Shown here: positions 7,717 through 16,230 of the stretch, piece by piece
Numbering within the stretch: the stretch's first letter is position 1
Layout of the letters: each line of letters begins with the position of its first letter
Assembly: GCF_012184385.1 (NCBI RefSeq)
Contig: NZ_VSRL01000003.1
Coordinates: 1 to 64,000, forward strand
DNA from: Lentzea indica
GTDB taxonomy: Bacteria; Actinomycetota; Actinomycetes; Mycobacteriales; Pseudonocardiaceae
Direction of reading: 5' to 3'
Length of the DNA stretch: 64,000 nucleotides
Notes under the pieces: model-generated
Told to the model about the DNA's origin: nothing
The model's database searches: none
The model's input: only the letters and a program-made list of their open reading frames with translations
Position numbers and translations under genes: made by a program

Positions 7717-8418
7717 TCAGGTGAGCTCGTTCCGCTTGAACATCAGATCGTGCGAGACGCGGCCCTCGTTCACAGCCCTCTGCTCGAACTTCGTGACGGG
7801 TCGCCAGTCCGGTCGCGGTGCCCAGCCGTCGTACATGTTGGTCAGCAAACGCTCGCCGGAACACACCTCGAGCATCTGCTCCGCGTAGTGCTCCCAGTCC
7901 GTCGCGAGGTGCAGCACGCCACCCGGCTCCAGCCGTGACGCGACCAGCGCCACGAACTCCGGCTGAACGAGCCGGCGCTTGTGGTGCTTCTTCTTCGGCC
8001 ACGGGTCCGGGAAGAAGATCCGCACACCGTGCAGCGACGCGGGCGCGACGTGGTCGGTCAGCAGGTCGACGGCGTCACCGCGCAGCACGCGCAGGTTGTC
8101 CAGGCCGCCGAGGTGCTCGCCACGCAGCAGCAGCTGGGCGAGTCCTGGCTTGTAGACCTCGACCGCGACGTAGTTGAGCTCGGGCGCGGCGGCCACGAGC
8201 TGCGAGGTGGTCTCACCCATGCCGGACCCGATCTCCAGCAGCACGGGCGCGGAACGGCCGAACCACGAGTCGAAGTCCAGCGGTCCCTCCGGCAACGACT
8301 TCACGTCGTTGCCCATCTTCTCCCAGTACGTGTCCCAGGCACGCTCCTGTCCCACGGTCATGCGCTCGCCGCGCTGGACGAAGCTGACGATGGAACGAGG
8401 GAACTCAGGCCTGGTCAC
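7717..8418 (-). CDS. trmB: tRNA (guanine-N7-)-methyltransferase
   Basis: A 233-residue class I SAM methyltransferase that makes m7G46 in tRNA. The SAM motif is LLEIGSGMGETT, followed by the diagnostic FFPDPWPKKKHHKRR block and LATDWEHYAEQML. Length and motif order match bacterial TrmB with a normal short N-terminal extension. The gene lies between a conserved hypothetical gene and the NO synthase gene, all on the minus strand, but separated by gaps and probably not co-regulated. Confidence 0.95.
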   Translation of the reverse strand: MTRPEFPRSIVSFVQRGERMTVGQERAWDTYWEKMGNDVKSLPEGPLDFDSWFGRSAPVLLEIGSGMGETTSQLVAAAPELNYVAVEVYKPGLAQLLLRGEHLGGLDNLRVLRGDAVDLLTDHVAPASLHGVRIFFPDPWPKKKHHKRRLVQPEFVALVASRLEPGGVLHLATDWEHYAEQMLEVCSGERLLTNMYDGWAPRPDWRPVTKFEQRAVNEGRVSHDLMFKRNELT

Positions 8419-8429
8419 AGCCGTACAGA

Positions 8430-8939
8430 CTAGGCGATGAGTTCGATGTCCTCGATTTGCGCACGGAGCTCGTCGACCGTGAAGTCGATGGGGTGGGCCT
8501 GGCCGGGCCCGCGGTGCGCGGGGACCAGGTGGATCCAGCCGCGGTGCGAGTCCGTGAACTGCACGGTCGTGGGTGTCGCGGGCCCGTAGACACCGCTCTC
8601 GGACGGCACGAACTCCCAGTACCCGACCTCACCGAGGTCGACCCAGGGCACGAACACCCAGCCGGGACGTGACGAGAGCAACTCGCTCACCGCGTCCTCG
8701 ACGGCGTGACCTTCGGCACGGGAACGCAAACGGCCGCGGTCCAGCGCACGCAGCCACCAGGGTGCGGGGGCGTCCTCGACGGAACGCACCGCGCGGTACA
8801 TCGTGAGCACTTCGTTCTCGTTGGCGCGGTTCACCCAGGAACGACGCGTGTCTGCAGGGGTGAGGGCGAGTTCTGCAGGGTTGGGAGCCTCGAGCGCGCT
8901 TGCCCACTCGAGGCCGAGCATTGCTTCGACACGGACCAC
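8430..8939 (-). CDS. Conserved hypothetical protein, 169 aa
   Basis: The open frame reaches 9059, but GGAGG lies 6 bases before GTG 8939, and the sequence before it is low-complexity, so the 169-residue form is preferred. The protein is soluble, Trp- and Glu-rich, with WVFVPWVDLGEVGYWEFVP and a C-terminal VDELRAQIEDIEL. No domain is recognised. It ends 11 bases upstream of trmB on the same strand, which suggests co-transcription. Confidence 0.7.
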   Translation of the reverse strand: MVRVEAMLGLEWASALEAPNPAELALTPADTRRSWVNRANENEVLTMYRAVRSVEDAPAPWWLRALDRGRLRSRAEGHAVEDAVSELLSSRPGWVFVPWVDLGEVGYWEFVPSESGVYGPATPTTVQFTDSHRGWIHLVPAHRGPGQAHPIDFTVDELRAQIEDIELIA

Positions 8940-9067
8940 TGGCCACCTCCGCAGCGGGGTTATCCCAATTGAACGTGAATCCAAACGTCGGTGTTGTCCT
9001 GAAAGCGGCTTTTCACGGCTTGTTAACAGCACCCTTACGCAATGTGTGACGCCAGGCACGTTGCGGT

Positions 9068-10255
9068 GTGACGTGGAAACACGATGTAGGGGACGTGGCC
9101 CTGCTTCCCGCGCTCGTTGTCGCGCTGCCGTTGCTGCTCGCCGCGCAGACGATCGAGGAGCAGGAGTGGCACCTCGACGCGCTCGACGTCTACTCCGCGC
9201 AGGACCAGGCGCGCGGTGACGGCGTGATCGTCGCGGTGATCGACTCCGGGGTCGACGCCAAGCATCCCGACCTCGCGGGACGGGTCTTACCCGGAACGGG
9301 CTTCGGCAGCTCCGAGGGCACGGACGGCACGACCGACACCGACGGCCACGGCACGGGGATGGCCGGGATCATCGCGGCGACCGGCCGCAACGGCGGGGCG
9401 CTCGGCATCGCGCCCGGCGCCAAGATCCTTCCGATCGCGAGCGCCGAGAAGGAGCAGTTCTCGCTCGACGTCGTCGCGGAGAGCATCAGGTGGGCGGCCG
9501 ACCACGGCGCCAAGGTCGTCAACATGTCGCTGGGCTTCTCCAGCTCGATGACGCCGAGCCTGGTCAGGGCCGTGAACTACGCGATCGAGAAGGACGTCGT
9601 CCTCGTCGCCGCCACCGGCAACGAGGGCAAGGAGGTCTCCGCGCCCGCCAACATCGGTGGTGTGATCGCGGTCGCGGGCACGAACCGCGAGGGCAAGCCG
9701 TGGAAGTCGTCCAACGTCGGCGCGGACACGGTGCTCTCGGCTCCGGCGCAAGGCATCGTCACGGCGGCGCCGAAAAGCGTCTACTCCAGCGGTTACGCCG
9801 AGATGGACGGCACGAGCGCGGCGTCGGCGATCGTGTCCGGTGTCGCGGCGCTGGTTCGGGCGAAGCACCCGGAGATGCCGGCCAAGGACGTCGTCAACGC
9901 GCTGATCAAGACCGCGCAGGACCTGGCGGAGCCCGGCCGTGACGAGACGACCGGATTCGGCATGGTCAACCCGATGGGCGCGCTCACGGCGCAGTTCCCG
10001 CCGGTGGAACGCAATCCGCTGCTGCCGTCCCCGAAGCCGTCGACTCCGCAGCCAACGCCGACGCTCGCCGCCCAGCGTCCTGTGCAGCCGGCCGCCAAGA
10101 TCTCCGACCGGCTGCCGTTCGTTGCCGCCGTCGCGGGTGGAACCGCGGTGCTGACCGGGTTGCTGATCGCGTTGCCCGCCATCAGGTCACGGCGGAGCCA
10201 AAGATCGGCACAGCCCGTCGTCAGTGCGCGTGATACTCCACCGACTCCTTGGTGA
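9068..10255 (+). CDS. Mycosin-like S8 serine protease
   Basis: A 395-residue secreted, membrane-anchored subtilase. An N-terminal hydrophobic signal (LLPALVVALPLLLAAQ) precedes the catalytic triad: Asp in VAVIDSGVD, His in DGHGTGMAGI, Ser in MDGTSAASA. A Pro-rich linker and one C-terminal helix (FVAAVAGGTAVLTGLLIAL) complete the mycosin (MycP) architecture. Mycosins are parts of type VII secretion systems, but no ESX gene is present here, so it is an orphan. GTG 9068 is the longest start; GTG 9095 is an alternative. The 3' end overlaps the converging ABC gene by 35 bases. Confidence 0.88.
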   Translation: MTWKHDVGDVALLPALVVALPLLLAAQTIEEQEWHLDALDVYSAQDQARGDGVIVAVIDSGVDAKHPDLAGRVLPGTGFGSSEGTDGTTDTDGHGTGMAGIIAATGRNGGALGIAPGAKILPIASAEKEQFSLDVVAESIRWAADHGAKVVNMSLGFSSSMTPSLVRAVNYAIEKDVVLVAATGNEGKEVSAPANIGGVIAVAGTNREGKPWKSSNVGADTVLSAPAQGIVTAAPKSVYSSGYAEMDGTSAASAIVSGVAALVRAKHPEMPAKDVVNALIKTAQDLAEPGRDETTGFGMVNPMGALTAQFPPVERNPLLPSPKPSTPQPTPTLAAQRPVQPAAKISDRLPFVAAVAGGTAVLTGLLIALPAIRSRRSQRSAQPVVSARDTPPTPW

Positions 10256-11123
10256 GCTGCATGAAGGCCTCCTCCAGCGATCCGCGCTGAGGGCTGAGCT
10301 CGTGCAGCACGATCTGGTTCTCCGCCGCGATCTCACCGATCTGCGGCGCCGGAAGTCCGTGCACCACAAGGGCTCCGTTGACCGCGTCCTCGGTGACCGT
10401 CGCGCTCGCGGCGAGAATCTCGCGCAGCTTCAAGGCGTGTGGTGACCGCACCCGGACGTGGTCCTGGGTGGCGTCGCTGATGAACTGCTCGGTGGTGGTC
10501 TGCGCGATCAGCTGACCTTTGCCGATCACGATGAGGTCCTGGGCCGTCTGTGCCATCTCCGAGAGCAGGTGGCTCGACACGAACACCGTGCGGCCCTCGT
10601 CCGCGAGCCGGTGCATGAACTGCCGGATCCAGAGGATGCCCTCCGGGTCGAGGCCGTTGACCGGCTCGTCGAACAGCAGCACCTCGGGGTCGCCGAGCAA
10701 CGCGCCCGCGATGCCGAGCCGCTGGGACATGCCGAGCGAGAACCCGCCCGCCTTCTTGTTCGCGACCTCGGCGAGGCCGACGATCTCCAGCACCTCGTCG
10801 ACGCGCTTGAGCGGGATCTTGTTCGAGACCGCCATCCACTTCAGGTGCGAACGCGCGGAACGGTTGGGGTGCGTCCACTTCGCGTCGAGCAACGCGCCGA
10901 CCTTGCGCAGCGGCTCCTTCAGCTCTGCGTAGTGTTTCCCGTCGATCGTCACGTCCCCGTTGGTGGGGGTGTCGAGGCCGAGGACCATCCGCATGGTCGT
11001 GGACTTGCCCGCGCCGTTCGGGCCGAGGAAGCCCGTCACGCGGCCAGGCTTGACGGTGAAAGACAGGTCGTCCACGGCCTTCGTCCGGCCGTAGTGCTTG
11101 CGCAACCGCACTGCTTGGATCAT
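10221..11123 (-). CDS. ABC transporter ATP-binding protein (paralog B)
   Basis: A 300-residue ABC-2 type ATPase: Walker A GPNGAGKSTT, signature FSLGMSQRLG, Walker B VLLFDEPVNGLDPEG and switch His in VSSHLLSEM. ATG 11123 follows GGGAGAGG. It is a close paralog of the ATPase at 11978-12889; the whole layout through LHELSPQRGSLEEAFMQLT is shared. It lies downstream of the permease gene, separated by a long perfect hairpin (11155-11193). It probably exports lipids, drugs or peptides together with that permease; the substrate is unknown. Confidence 0.92.
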   Translation of the reverse strand: MIQAVRLRKHYGRTKAVDDLSFTVKPGRVTGFLGPNGAGKSTTMRMVLGLDTPTNGDVTIDGKHYAELKEPLRKVGALLDAKWTHPNRSARSHLKWMAVSNKIPLKRVDEVLEIVGLAEVANKKAGGFSLGMSQRLGIAGALLGDPEVLLFDEPVNGLDPEGILWIRQFMHRLADEGRTVFVSSHLLSEMAQTAQDLIVIGKGQLIAQTTTEQFISDATQDHVRVRSPHALKLREILAASATVTEDAVNGALVVHGLPAPQIGEIAAENQIVLHELSPQRGSLEEAFMQLTKESVEYHAH

Positions 11124-11154
11124 GGCCTCTCCCGTTCGGTCGAAAGAACTGACC

Positions 11155-11193
11155 GGGACGTGGGTCATCCCCCCGATGGATGACCCACGTCCC
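11155..11193 (-). terminator. 16-bp perfect hairpin between transporter genes
   Basis: GGGACGTGGGTCATCC (11155-11170) pairs perfectly with 11178-11193 across a 7-base loop. It lies after the permease stop and before the second ATPase start on the minus strand, so it could terminate or attenuate transcription inside the cluster. No U-tract follows directly. Confidence 0.6.
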
Positions 11194-11216
11194 GCTCCCC
11201 CTCTATTCGGAACCGG

Positions 11217-11981
11217 TCACGCGTCCCGGCGCTTCGCGACGATCAGCGCGACCACCAGCAGCGCGATCGCGATGCCGGCGAAGTAGGCCAGCGATCCCCA
11301 CTGGCTCAGCTTGAAGTCGATACCGGCTCCCGGCTGCTCGGCGGGATCGCCACCGGGCAGTGCCAGGAAGTGGTTGGCGTTCTGGAACGGCAGCCACGCC
11401 TGGATCTTGACGCCGACCTTCGGGATGATCCCGATCAGGCCTTCGAGCAGCATGTTCCACACGAGCAGGATCGCCACGGCACCGGCGGTCTGGCGGACCA
11501 GGATGCCGACCGCGATCGCGAGGACCGCGCCGATTCCGTACAGCAGGCCGACTCCCGCGACGTGCCGCCACTCCGCGCCCGTGTTGATCGCGAGGTCGGA
11601 GGCGGGCGACATCACCTTCGCGAGGCCCCACGAGCCGAACGCGATGATCTCGCCAAGCACAGCGGCGATGAACGCGACCACGACGGTCTTGGCGACGAGC
11701 GCGGACGTCCGGTTCGGCACCGCGAGGAACGTGGCGCGGATCGTGCTGAAGCGGTACTCGGTGGTGACCGCGAGCGCCGACATCACCAGCACCACGGCGA
11801 GCGCGAGCTGGCTGCTGCCGAACTGGGTGAGCCCGATGGACATCTGGCCGTTGTCGGTGGTGCCCGCGATGATCGCGGTGAGACCGACACCCAGGGCCAG
11901 GGCGAGTGCCGTGCACCAGTAGGGCGAACGGGTCGAGAAGAGCTTGATTCTCTCAACTGCCAACAGGGTCATCAGACTCAC
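11217..11981 (-). CDS. ABC-2 type permease
   Basis: A 254-residue integral membrane protein with about six hydrophobic segments and an N-terminal cytosolic VERIKLFSTRSPYW typical of the ABC-2 permease subfamily that pairs with DrrA/NatA-like ATPases. The GTG start overlaps the stop of the upstream ATPase gene by four bases (GTGA), so the two are translationally coupled. ATG 11972 is a possible alternative start. Its only permease neighbours are the two ATPases, so both may use this one subunit, or ATPase B may serve another transporter. Confidence 0.88.
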   Translation of the reverse strand: MSLMTLLAVERIKLFSTRSPYWCTALALALGVGLTAIIAGTTDNGQMSIGLTQFGSSQLALAVVLVMSALAVTTEYRFSTIRATFLAVPNRTSALVAKTVVVAFIAAVLGEIIAFGSWGLAKVMSPASDLAINTGAEWRHVAGVGLLYGIGAVLAIAVGILVRQTAGAVAILLVWNMLLEGLIGIIPKVGVKIQAWLPFQNANHFLALPGGDPAEQPGAGIDFKLSQWGSLAYFAGIAIALLVVALIVAKRRDA

Positions 11982-12889
11982 TTCCCGATCTCTGCGTGGT
12001 ACTCGACAGCATCACCGGTCAGCTGCATGAACGCCTCTTCGAGCGAGCCGCGCTGTGGGCTGAGCTCGTGCAGGACGACACCGTTCGCTGCGGCGATGTC
12101 ACCGATCTGGTCACTCGTGGCACCCGATACGGACAATGCCCCGTCGTCGCCGTCACGAACCGTGAAGCCCTTGTCCACGAGCAGCGGGCCGAGCTTGAAC
12201 AACTGAGGACTGCGCACCACCACTGAGTTACCCGTTGAGCGGTCGATGAACTCCGCGGTGCTGCTCTGCGTGATCAGCTTCCCCTTGCCGATCACCACGA
12301 GTTCGCTGGCCGTCAGCGCCATCTCGGACAGCAGGTGGCTCGACACCAGGACCGTGCGGCCCTCGGAGGCGAGGTTCTGCATGAAGGTGCGGATCCAGAG
12401 GATGCCCTCCGGGTCCAGGCCGTTGACCGGCTCGTCGAACAGCAGCACCTCGGGGTCGCCGAGCAGTGCCGCGGCGATCCCCAGCCGCTGCGACATGCCG
12501 AGCGAGAACCCGCCCGCCTTCTTGCGTGCGACTTGAGTGAGGCCGACCGCCTCCAGCACCGCGTCCACGCGCTTGTCCGGCAGCCCGTTGGACTTCGCGA
12601 GCCAGCGCAGGTGCGCCCGCGCCGACCGGTTGGGGTGCACCCACTTGGCGTCGAGCAGCGCACCGACCGTCCGCAGTGGACGGTTCAGCTCGGCGTAGGG
12701 CTTCCCGTCGATCAGCACGCGGCCTGCCGTCGGACGGTCGAGCCCCAGGATCATGCGCATGGTGGTGGACTTGCCGGCGCCGTTCGGACCGAGGAACCCG
12801 GTCACCCGTCCAGGCTGGACGGTGAACGACAGGTCGTCGACCGCGACCGTCCTGCCGTATCTCTTCGTGAGGCCGATTGCCTCGATCAT
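11978..12889 (-). CDS. ABC transporter ATP-binding protein (paralog A)
   Basis: A 303-residue ABC-2 type ATPase: Walker A GPNGAGKSTT, signature FSLGMSQRLG, Walker B VLLFDEPVNGLDPEG, H-loop VSSHLLSEM. The open frame continues to 12973, but ATG 12889 has AGGGGAAAG upstream and begins the conserved MIEAIGLTKRYGR core. First gene of the transporter operon, coupled to the permease. Its close similarity to the ATPase at 10221-11123 indicates a local duplication. Confidence 0.92.
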   Translation of the reverse strand: MIEAIGLTKRYGRTVAVDDLSFTVQPGRVTGFLGPNGAGKSTTMRMILGLDRPTAGRVLIDGKPYAELNRPLRTVGALLDAKWVHPNRSARAHLRWLAKSNGLPDKRVDAVLEAVGLTQVARKKAGGFSLGMSQRLGIAAALLGDPEVLLFDEPVNGLDPEGILWIRTFMQNLASEGRTVLVSSHLLSEMALTASELVVIGKGKLITQSSTAEFIDRSTGNSVVVRSPQLFKLGPLLVDKGFTVRDGDDGALSVSGATSDQIGDIAAANGVVLHELSPQRGSLEEAFMQLTGDAVEYHAEIGK

Positions 12890-13011
12890 TGGCTTTCCCC
12901 TCTCGGTGTGGGGACAACTCTGCTGCTCCGAGGGGGTCTGCCACATCGACCTGCGGTCTTCGAAAGCCGTCAACTTCCGTCGCCGTGTACCGCTACCTCC
13001 GTCGTAGTTGA

Positions 13012-13455
13012 ATGAGCCACATGGGATACACGGAAGCGCCCGAGGGCTGGTGGCGCGAGTTCGTCCTGGCCAAGCCCGCCCGCACCGGCAAGCTCGCGGT
13101 CACCCGCAAGGATGGCTCGCCGCACATCGCGCCGGTGTGGGTGGATCTCGACGGCCCGGACGTCGTTTTCCTGACCGCGCGCGACACGATCAAGGGCAAG
13201 TCGATCCTGCGCGACGGCCGGGTGGCCTTGTGCTTCGACGACGAGACCCCGCCGTTCAACTTCGTGACGATCACCGGTCAGGCCGTCACCGACGAGGACC
13301 CCGAGCAGCTCAAGTACTGGGCCGGCCGCACCGCCGCCCGCTACATGGGCGACGACCAGGCCGACCACTACGCCGATCGCAACGGCGTACCCGGTGAGAT
13401 GGTCGTCCGGGTCAAGGTCGACAAGGTCGTCGCCAAGGTCAACGTCGCCGACTAG
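13012..13455 (+). CDS. PPOX class F420-dependent oxidoreductase
   Basis: A 147-residue split-barrel flavin/F420-binding protein, with the conserved N-terminal GKLAVTRKDGSPHIAPVWV strand pair and a later RYMGDDQADHYADRNG segment typical of the TIGR03618/PPOX family in actinobacteria. Members bind F420 or FMN and reduce or detoxify small molecules; the substrate is unknown. ATG 13012 and ATG 13021 are both possible starts. It diverges from the ABC operon and converges with the HAD gene, ending 8 bases from it. Confidence 0.85.
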   Translation: MSHMGYTEAPEGWWREFVLAKPARTGKLAVTRKDGSPHIAPVWVDLDGPDVVFLTARDTIKGKSILRDGRVALCFDDETPPFNFVTITGQAVTDEDPEQLKYWAGRTAARYMGDDQADHYADRNGVPGEMVVRVKVDKVVAKVNVAD

Positions 13456-13463
13456 CTCGGCGT

Positions 13464-14252
13464 CTAGGCGGGGAAGAACCGCGACAGCACCTGCGCCGCG
13501 CCGTCCTCCACCACGGTCGGACCGACGACGTCCGCCACCGCGTGCACGTGCGCGGGTGCCTGTCCCATCGCGACACCGAGGCCTGCCCACTTCAGCATCT
13601 CGACGTCGTTGGAACCGTCGCCGATCGCGAGCGCGTCCTCCGCGCTGATGCCGAGTTCCTTGCTGAGCTCGTCCAGTGCCGTGCCCTTCGTGACGTTCGG
13701 CGGCACGGCGGTCAGCCACGGTTCGGTGTGGTCGACCGACCACTCGATGCCCGGCAGCTCCAGGTCCTTGACGGCGAACGACAGCTCGGCCGGCGTGCGG
13801 TCGAGCCAGCGCATGACCAGCCGTGGCGTCGGGATGTCGGCGATCTCGTCGAACGTCGCGTCGGTCGTCACACCCCACAGGTCGCCCGGCAGGAAGTGAC
13901 CGAGCGAGAGGTTGCCGACGCCGGTCTGCTCGACCGCGAACACCGCGCCGGGCAGCAGCGCCTGCAGCGTCTTGATCGTCGGGCCGGGGTCGAACGTCGT
14001 GCGCTTGGTGATCTCGTCCTTCGCCGGGTCCCACCACACGGCGCCGTTCGAGCACAGGGCGAGAGCGGCGGGCAACTGCGCGGCGATCGGGGTGGTGCCG
14101 ATCAGGCTGCGGCCGGTGCACAGCACGACCATCGTGCCGTGTTCCGTCACGCGCGTGATGGCCGCTTTCACGGCTGGCGAGATGTCGTTCGAGCCGACAG
14201 GGGTCAGGGTTCCGTCGATGTCCAACGCGACCAGGCGCGGTCTCCAGTTCAC
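13464..14252 (-). CDS. HAD-family (Cof-type) phosphatase
   Basis: A 262-residue class IIB HAD hydrolase: motif I ALDIDGTLTP, motif II VVLCTGRS, and late AIGDGSNDVEMLKWAGLGVAMG. These enzymes dephosphorylate sugar phosphates or cofactors in the cytoplasm. GTG 14252 is chosen because motif I follows within ten residues; the frame remains open to 14585 through the divergent TetR gene. The start is 23 bases from a perfect operator-like palindrome (14275-14296), so the TetR regulator could control both directions. Confidence 0.86.
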   Translation of the reverse strand: MNWRPRLVALDIDGTLTPVGSNDISPAVKAAITRVTEHGTMVVLCTGRSLIGTTPIAAQLPAALALCSNGAVWWDPAKDEITKRTTFDPGPTIKTLQALLPGAVFAVEQTGVGNLSLGHFLPGDLWGVTTDATFDEIADIPTPRLVMRWLDRTPAELSFAVKDLELPGIEWSVDHTEPWLTAVPPNVTKGTALDELSKELGISAEDALAIGDGSNDVEMLKWAGLGVAMGQAPAHVHAVADVVGPTVVEDGAAQVLSRFFPA

Positions 14253-14274
14253 GTGACGCCACCCTATGCGAAGG

Positions 14275-14296
14275 TTAGTGAATTGTGGTTCACTAA
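14275..14296. promoter_or_regulatory. Probable TetR operator TTAGTGAA-N6-TTCACTAA
   Basis: A perfect 8-bp inverted repeat with a 6-base spacer, placed in the 48-base gap between the divergent HAD and TetR genes and ending 4 bases before the TetR start. Size, symmetry and position fit an autoregulatory TetR-family operator. Confidence 0.65.
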
Positions 14297-14300
14297 TGGG

Positions 14301-14829
14301 GTGGCACGGCCTCGCACCATCACCGACGAACGGATCCTGGCGGCGGTCGCGGCGGTCATCGACCGGCGCGGACCGGAGTTCACCGTCGCGGACGTGGCGG
14401 CGGAGGCCGGGGTGTCGGTCGGGGCGGTGGCGAAGCGGTTCGGGTCGAAGAGCGGACTCCTGCAGGCCCTCACCCGAGCGGGCACCGAGGAGGTCGCCCC
14501 GCCGGATGCGCGAGACCGGCACCGTTCGCGAGGCGCTGCTCACCTGGTTCGACCGGCTGGCTGACCCGGTGGTGGCGACGAACAACCTCGCGCAGCTGGG
14601 GGTCGACCTGATCGACCCGGACCTGCGCGCGCTGCTGGCCAGGCACTACGCGGTGCTGGAGTCGGAACTGGAGACCCTGTGCGCGGCCGAGGGGCTGCCA
14701 CCGAACGCGGCCAGAGTCCTCGCCGCGCTGGTGTACGGCATCGCGATGGACTGGTCGGTGCGGCCGCGGGGTGAATTGCTCAAACGCATGGCAGACGACA
14801 TCGATCTGGTGCTGAAAGGGATGCGCTGA
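14301..14829 (+). pseudogene. TetR-family regulator with a single-base frameshift
   Basis: The N-terminal half, from GTG 14301, is a clean TetR helix-turn-helix (FTVADVAAEAGVSVGAVAKRFGSKSGLL). Near 14496-14506 the frame changes, and the rest of the protein (TGTVREALLTWFDRLADPVV, then the ligand-binding helices to MADDIDLVLKGMR) continues in another frame. Reading CCGCGG instead of CCGCCGG restores one protein of about 176 residues, so one extra C is the simplest cause. Both halves look intact, which favours sequencing error or a recent mutation. The last base overlaps the ATG of the following PPOX gene, as expected of a functional operon. Confidence 0.8.
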
Positions 14830-15308
14830 TGGCTACCTGGGCGGAGTTCGCAGCGGAACAGCCCGACCTGGCCGCGTTCGTGCAGGCCAGGTTCGCCGCG
14901 GACCGGCACGCGTTGATCGCGACCCTGCGCAAGGACGGCGCACCGCGGATCAGCGGCGTGGAGCCGGACTTCACGCGCGGTGAGCTGTGGGTCGGCATGA
15001 TGCTCGACTCGTTGAAGTCGCGCGACTTGCGCCGCGATCCGCGGTTCGCGTTGCACTGTCAGACCACGACCGCGTCCATGACCGAAGCCGGTGACGCGAA
15101 GATCAGCGGCACGGCCGAGTTCTGGACCGACAAGACGGACTACCTGAAAGACCTGTACGAACGCACCGGCTGGATGCCGGACGGCGGTGAGCTCGACCTC
15201 TTCCGGCTGGACGTCACCGAGGTCGTGTCGATCACCGTCGAGGGTGACGAGATGGTCGTCCTGTCCTGGCACGAGGGAAGGGGAATCCGGCGTGTCGCAA
15301 AGAAGTGA
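14829..15308 (+). CDS. Pyridoxamine 5'-phosphate oxidase family protein
   Basis: A 159-residue split-barrel flavoprotein: FAADRHALIATLRKDGAPRI followed by MLDSLKSRDLRRDPRFALH, features of the general PNPOx-like family rather than true PdxH. The ATG overlaps the stop of the TetR gene by one base, and its 3' end overlaps the next SDR by 17 bases, so TetR, PPOX and SDR form one operon. Probable cytoplasmic FMN- or F420-dependent reductase; substrate unknown. Confidence 0.83.
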   Translation: MATWAEFAAEQPDLAAFVQARFAADRHALIATLRKDGAPRISGVEPDFTRGELWVGMMLDSLKSRDLRRDPRFALHCQTTTASMTEAGDAKISGTAEFWTDKTDYLKDLYERTGWMPDGGELDLFRLDVTEVVSITVEGDEMVVLSWHEGRGIRRVAKK

Positions 15309-16212
15309 ACCCGATCTGAGCGGGAAGGTCGCCGTCGTCACCGGCGCCACCCGGGGTGCGGGCCGGGCGATCGCGGTCGAGCTCGGCGCGGCAGGGGCGA
15401 CCGTGTTCGTCGGTGGCCGGACCACTCGGACGCAGCAGTCTCCCGTCGGCCGGTCCGAGACGATCGAGGAGACGGCCGAGCTGGTGGATGCCGCCGGTGG
15501 CAAGGGGATCGCCATCCGGTGCGACTTCACCTCACCGTCCGATGTGGACGCTTTCGCGGCTCGGATCGATCGGCTCGACATCCTCGTGAACGACGTCTGG
15601 GGCGGGGAGAACCTCGTCGAGTGGGGGAAGTTCTGGGAGCACGACCTGGAGCGGCAGTTGCGGATGTGGCGCAACGGGGTTGAGTCGCATCTCGTGGCGC
15701 TGCACAAGTTGATGCCGCTCGTCGTGCGGTCTGACGATGGGCTCGTGGTCGAGGTGACCGATGGTGAGGACGGTGAGGCTTACTTTGTGAACCTCGCTTA
15801 CGACGCGGTGAAGTCGTCGGTGCGGCGGTTCGGTGAGGTGCTGGCCAAGGATCTTCGTGACGTTCCTGGTGTTACTGCTGTTGCTGCTACGCCTGGGTTT
15901 TTGCGGTCTGAGCAGATGTTGGAGACGTTTGGGGTTACTGAGGCCAACTGGCGGGATGCTGTTGCTGAGGTGCCCGACTATGCGGTGTCTGAGACTCCCC
16001 ACTATCTCGGGCGGGGGATTGCGTGTTTGGCGGCGGATTCTGGGCGGGCTCGGTTTTCTGGGGAGTGTTTGTCTTCTTGGCGGCTTATGCGGGAGTACGG
16101 GTTTCGGGATCTTGACGGGTCTCAGCCTGATTGGGGGCGGTGGTATGAGGAGGTGGTGAAGCCTCGGATGGCTGGGGTGGTTGTGGAGGCTGATCCTTTG
16201 TCGTATCGGTAG
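15292..16212 (+). CDS. SDR family oxidoreductase
   Basis: A 306-residue short-chain dehydrogenase with TGATRGAGRA as cofactor motif and a relaxed active site (FVNLAYDAVKSSVRRF, Tyr and Lys in place). GAGGGAAGGGG precedes GTG 15292, inside the end of the PPOX gene. The first half uses normal C-ending codons. From about 15700 onward codons increasingly end in T or G; in 16141-16200 I count 28 G, 17 T, 8 A and only 7 C, against 23 G, 19 C, 11 A and 7 T at 15301-15360. The drift runs into the repeat element that starts 18 bases after the stop. Confidence 0.87.
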   Translation: MSQRSEPDLSGKVAVVTGATRGAGRAIAVELGAAGATVFVGGRTTRTQQSPVGRSETIEETAELVDAAGGKGIAIRCDFTSPSDVDAFAARIDRLDILVNDVWGGENLVEWGKFWEHDLERQLRMWRNGVESHLVALHKLMPLVVRSDDGLVVEVTDGEDGEAYFVNLAYDAVKSSVRRFGEVLAKDLRDVPGVTAVAATPGFLRSEQMLETFGVTEANWRDAVAEVPDYAVSETPHYLGRGIACLAADSGRARFSGECLSSWRLMREYGFRDLDGSQPDWGRWYEEVVKPRMAGVVVEADPLSYR

Positions 16213-16230
16213 TCCCGCCTCGGGGTTTCT

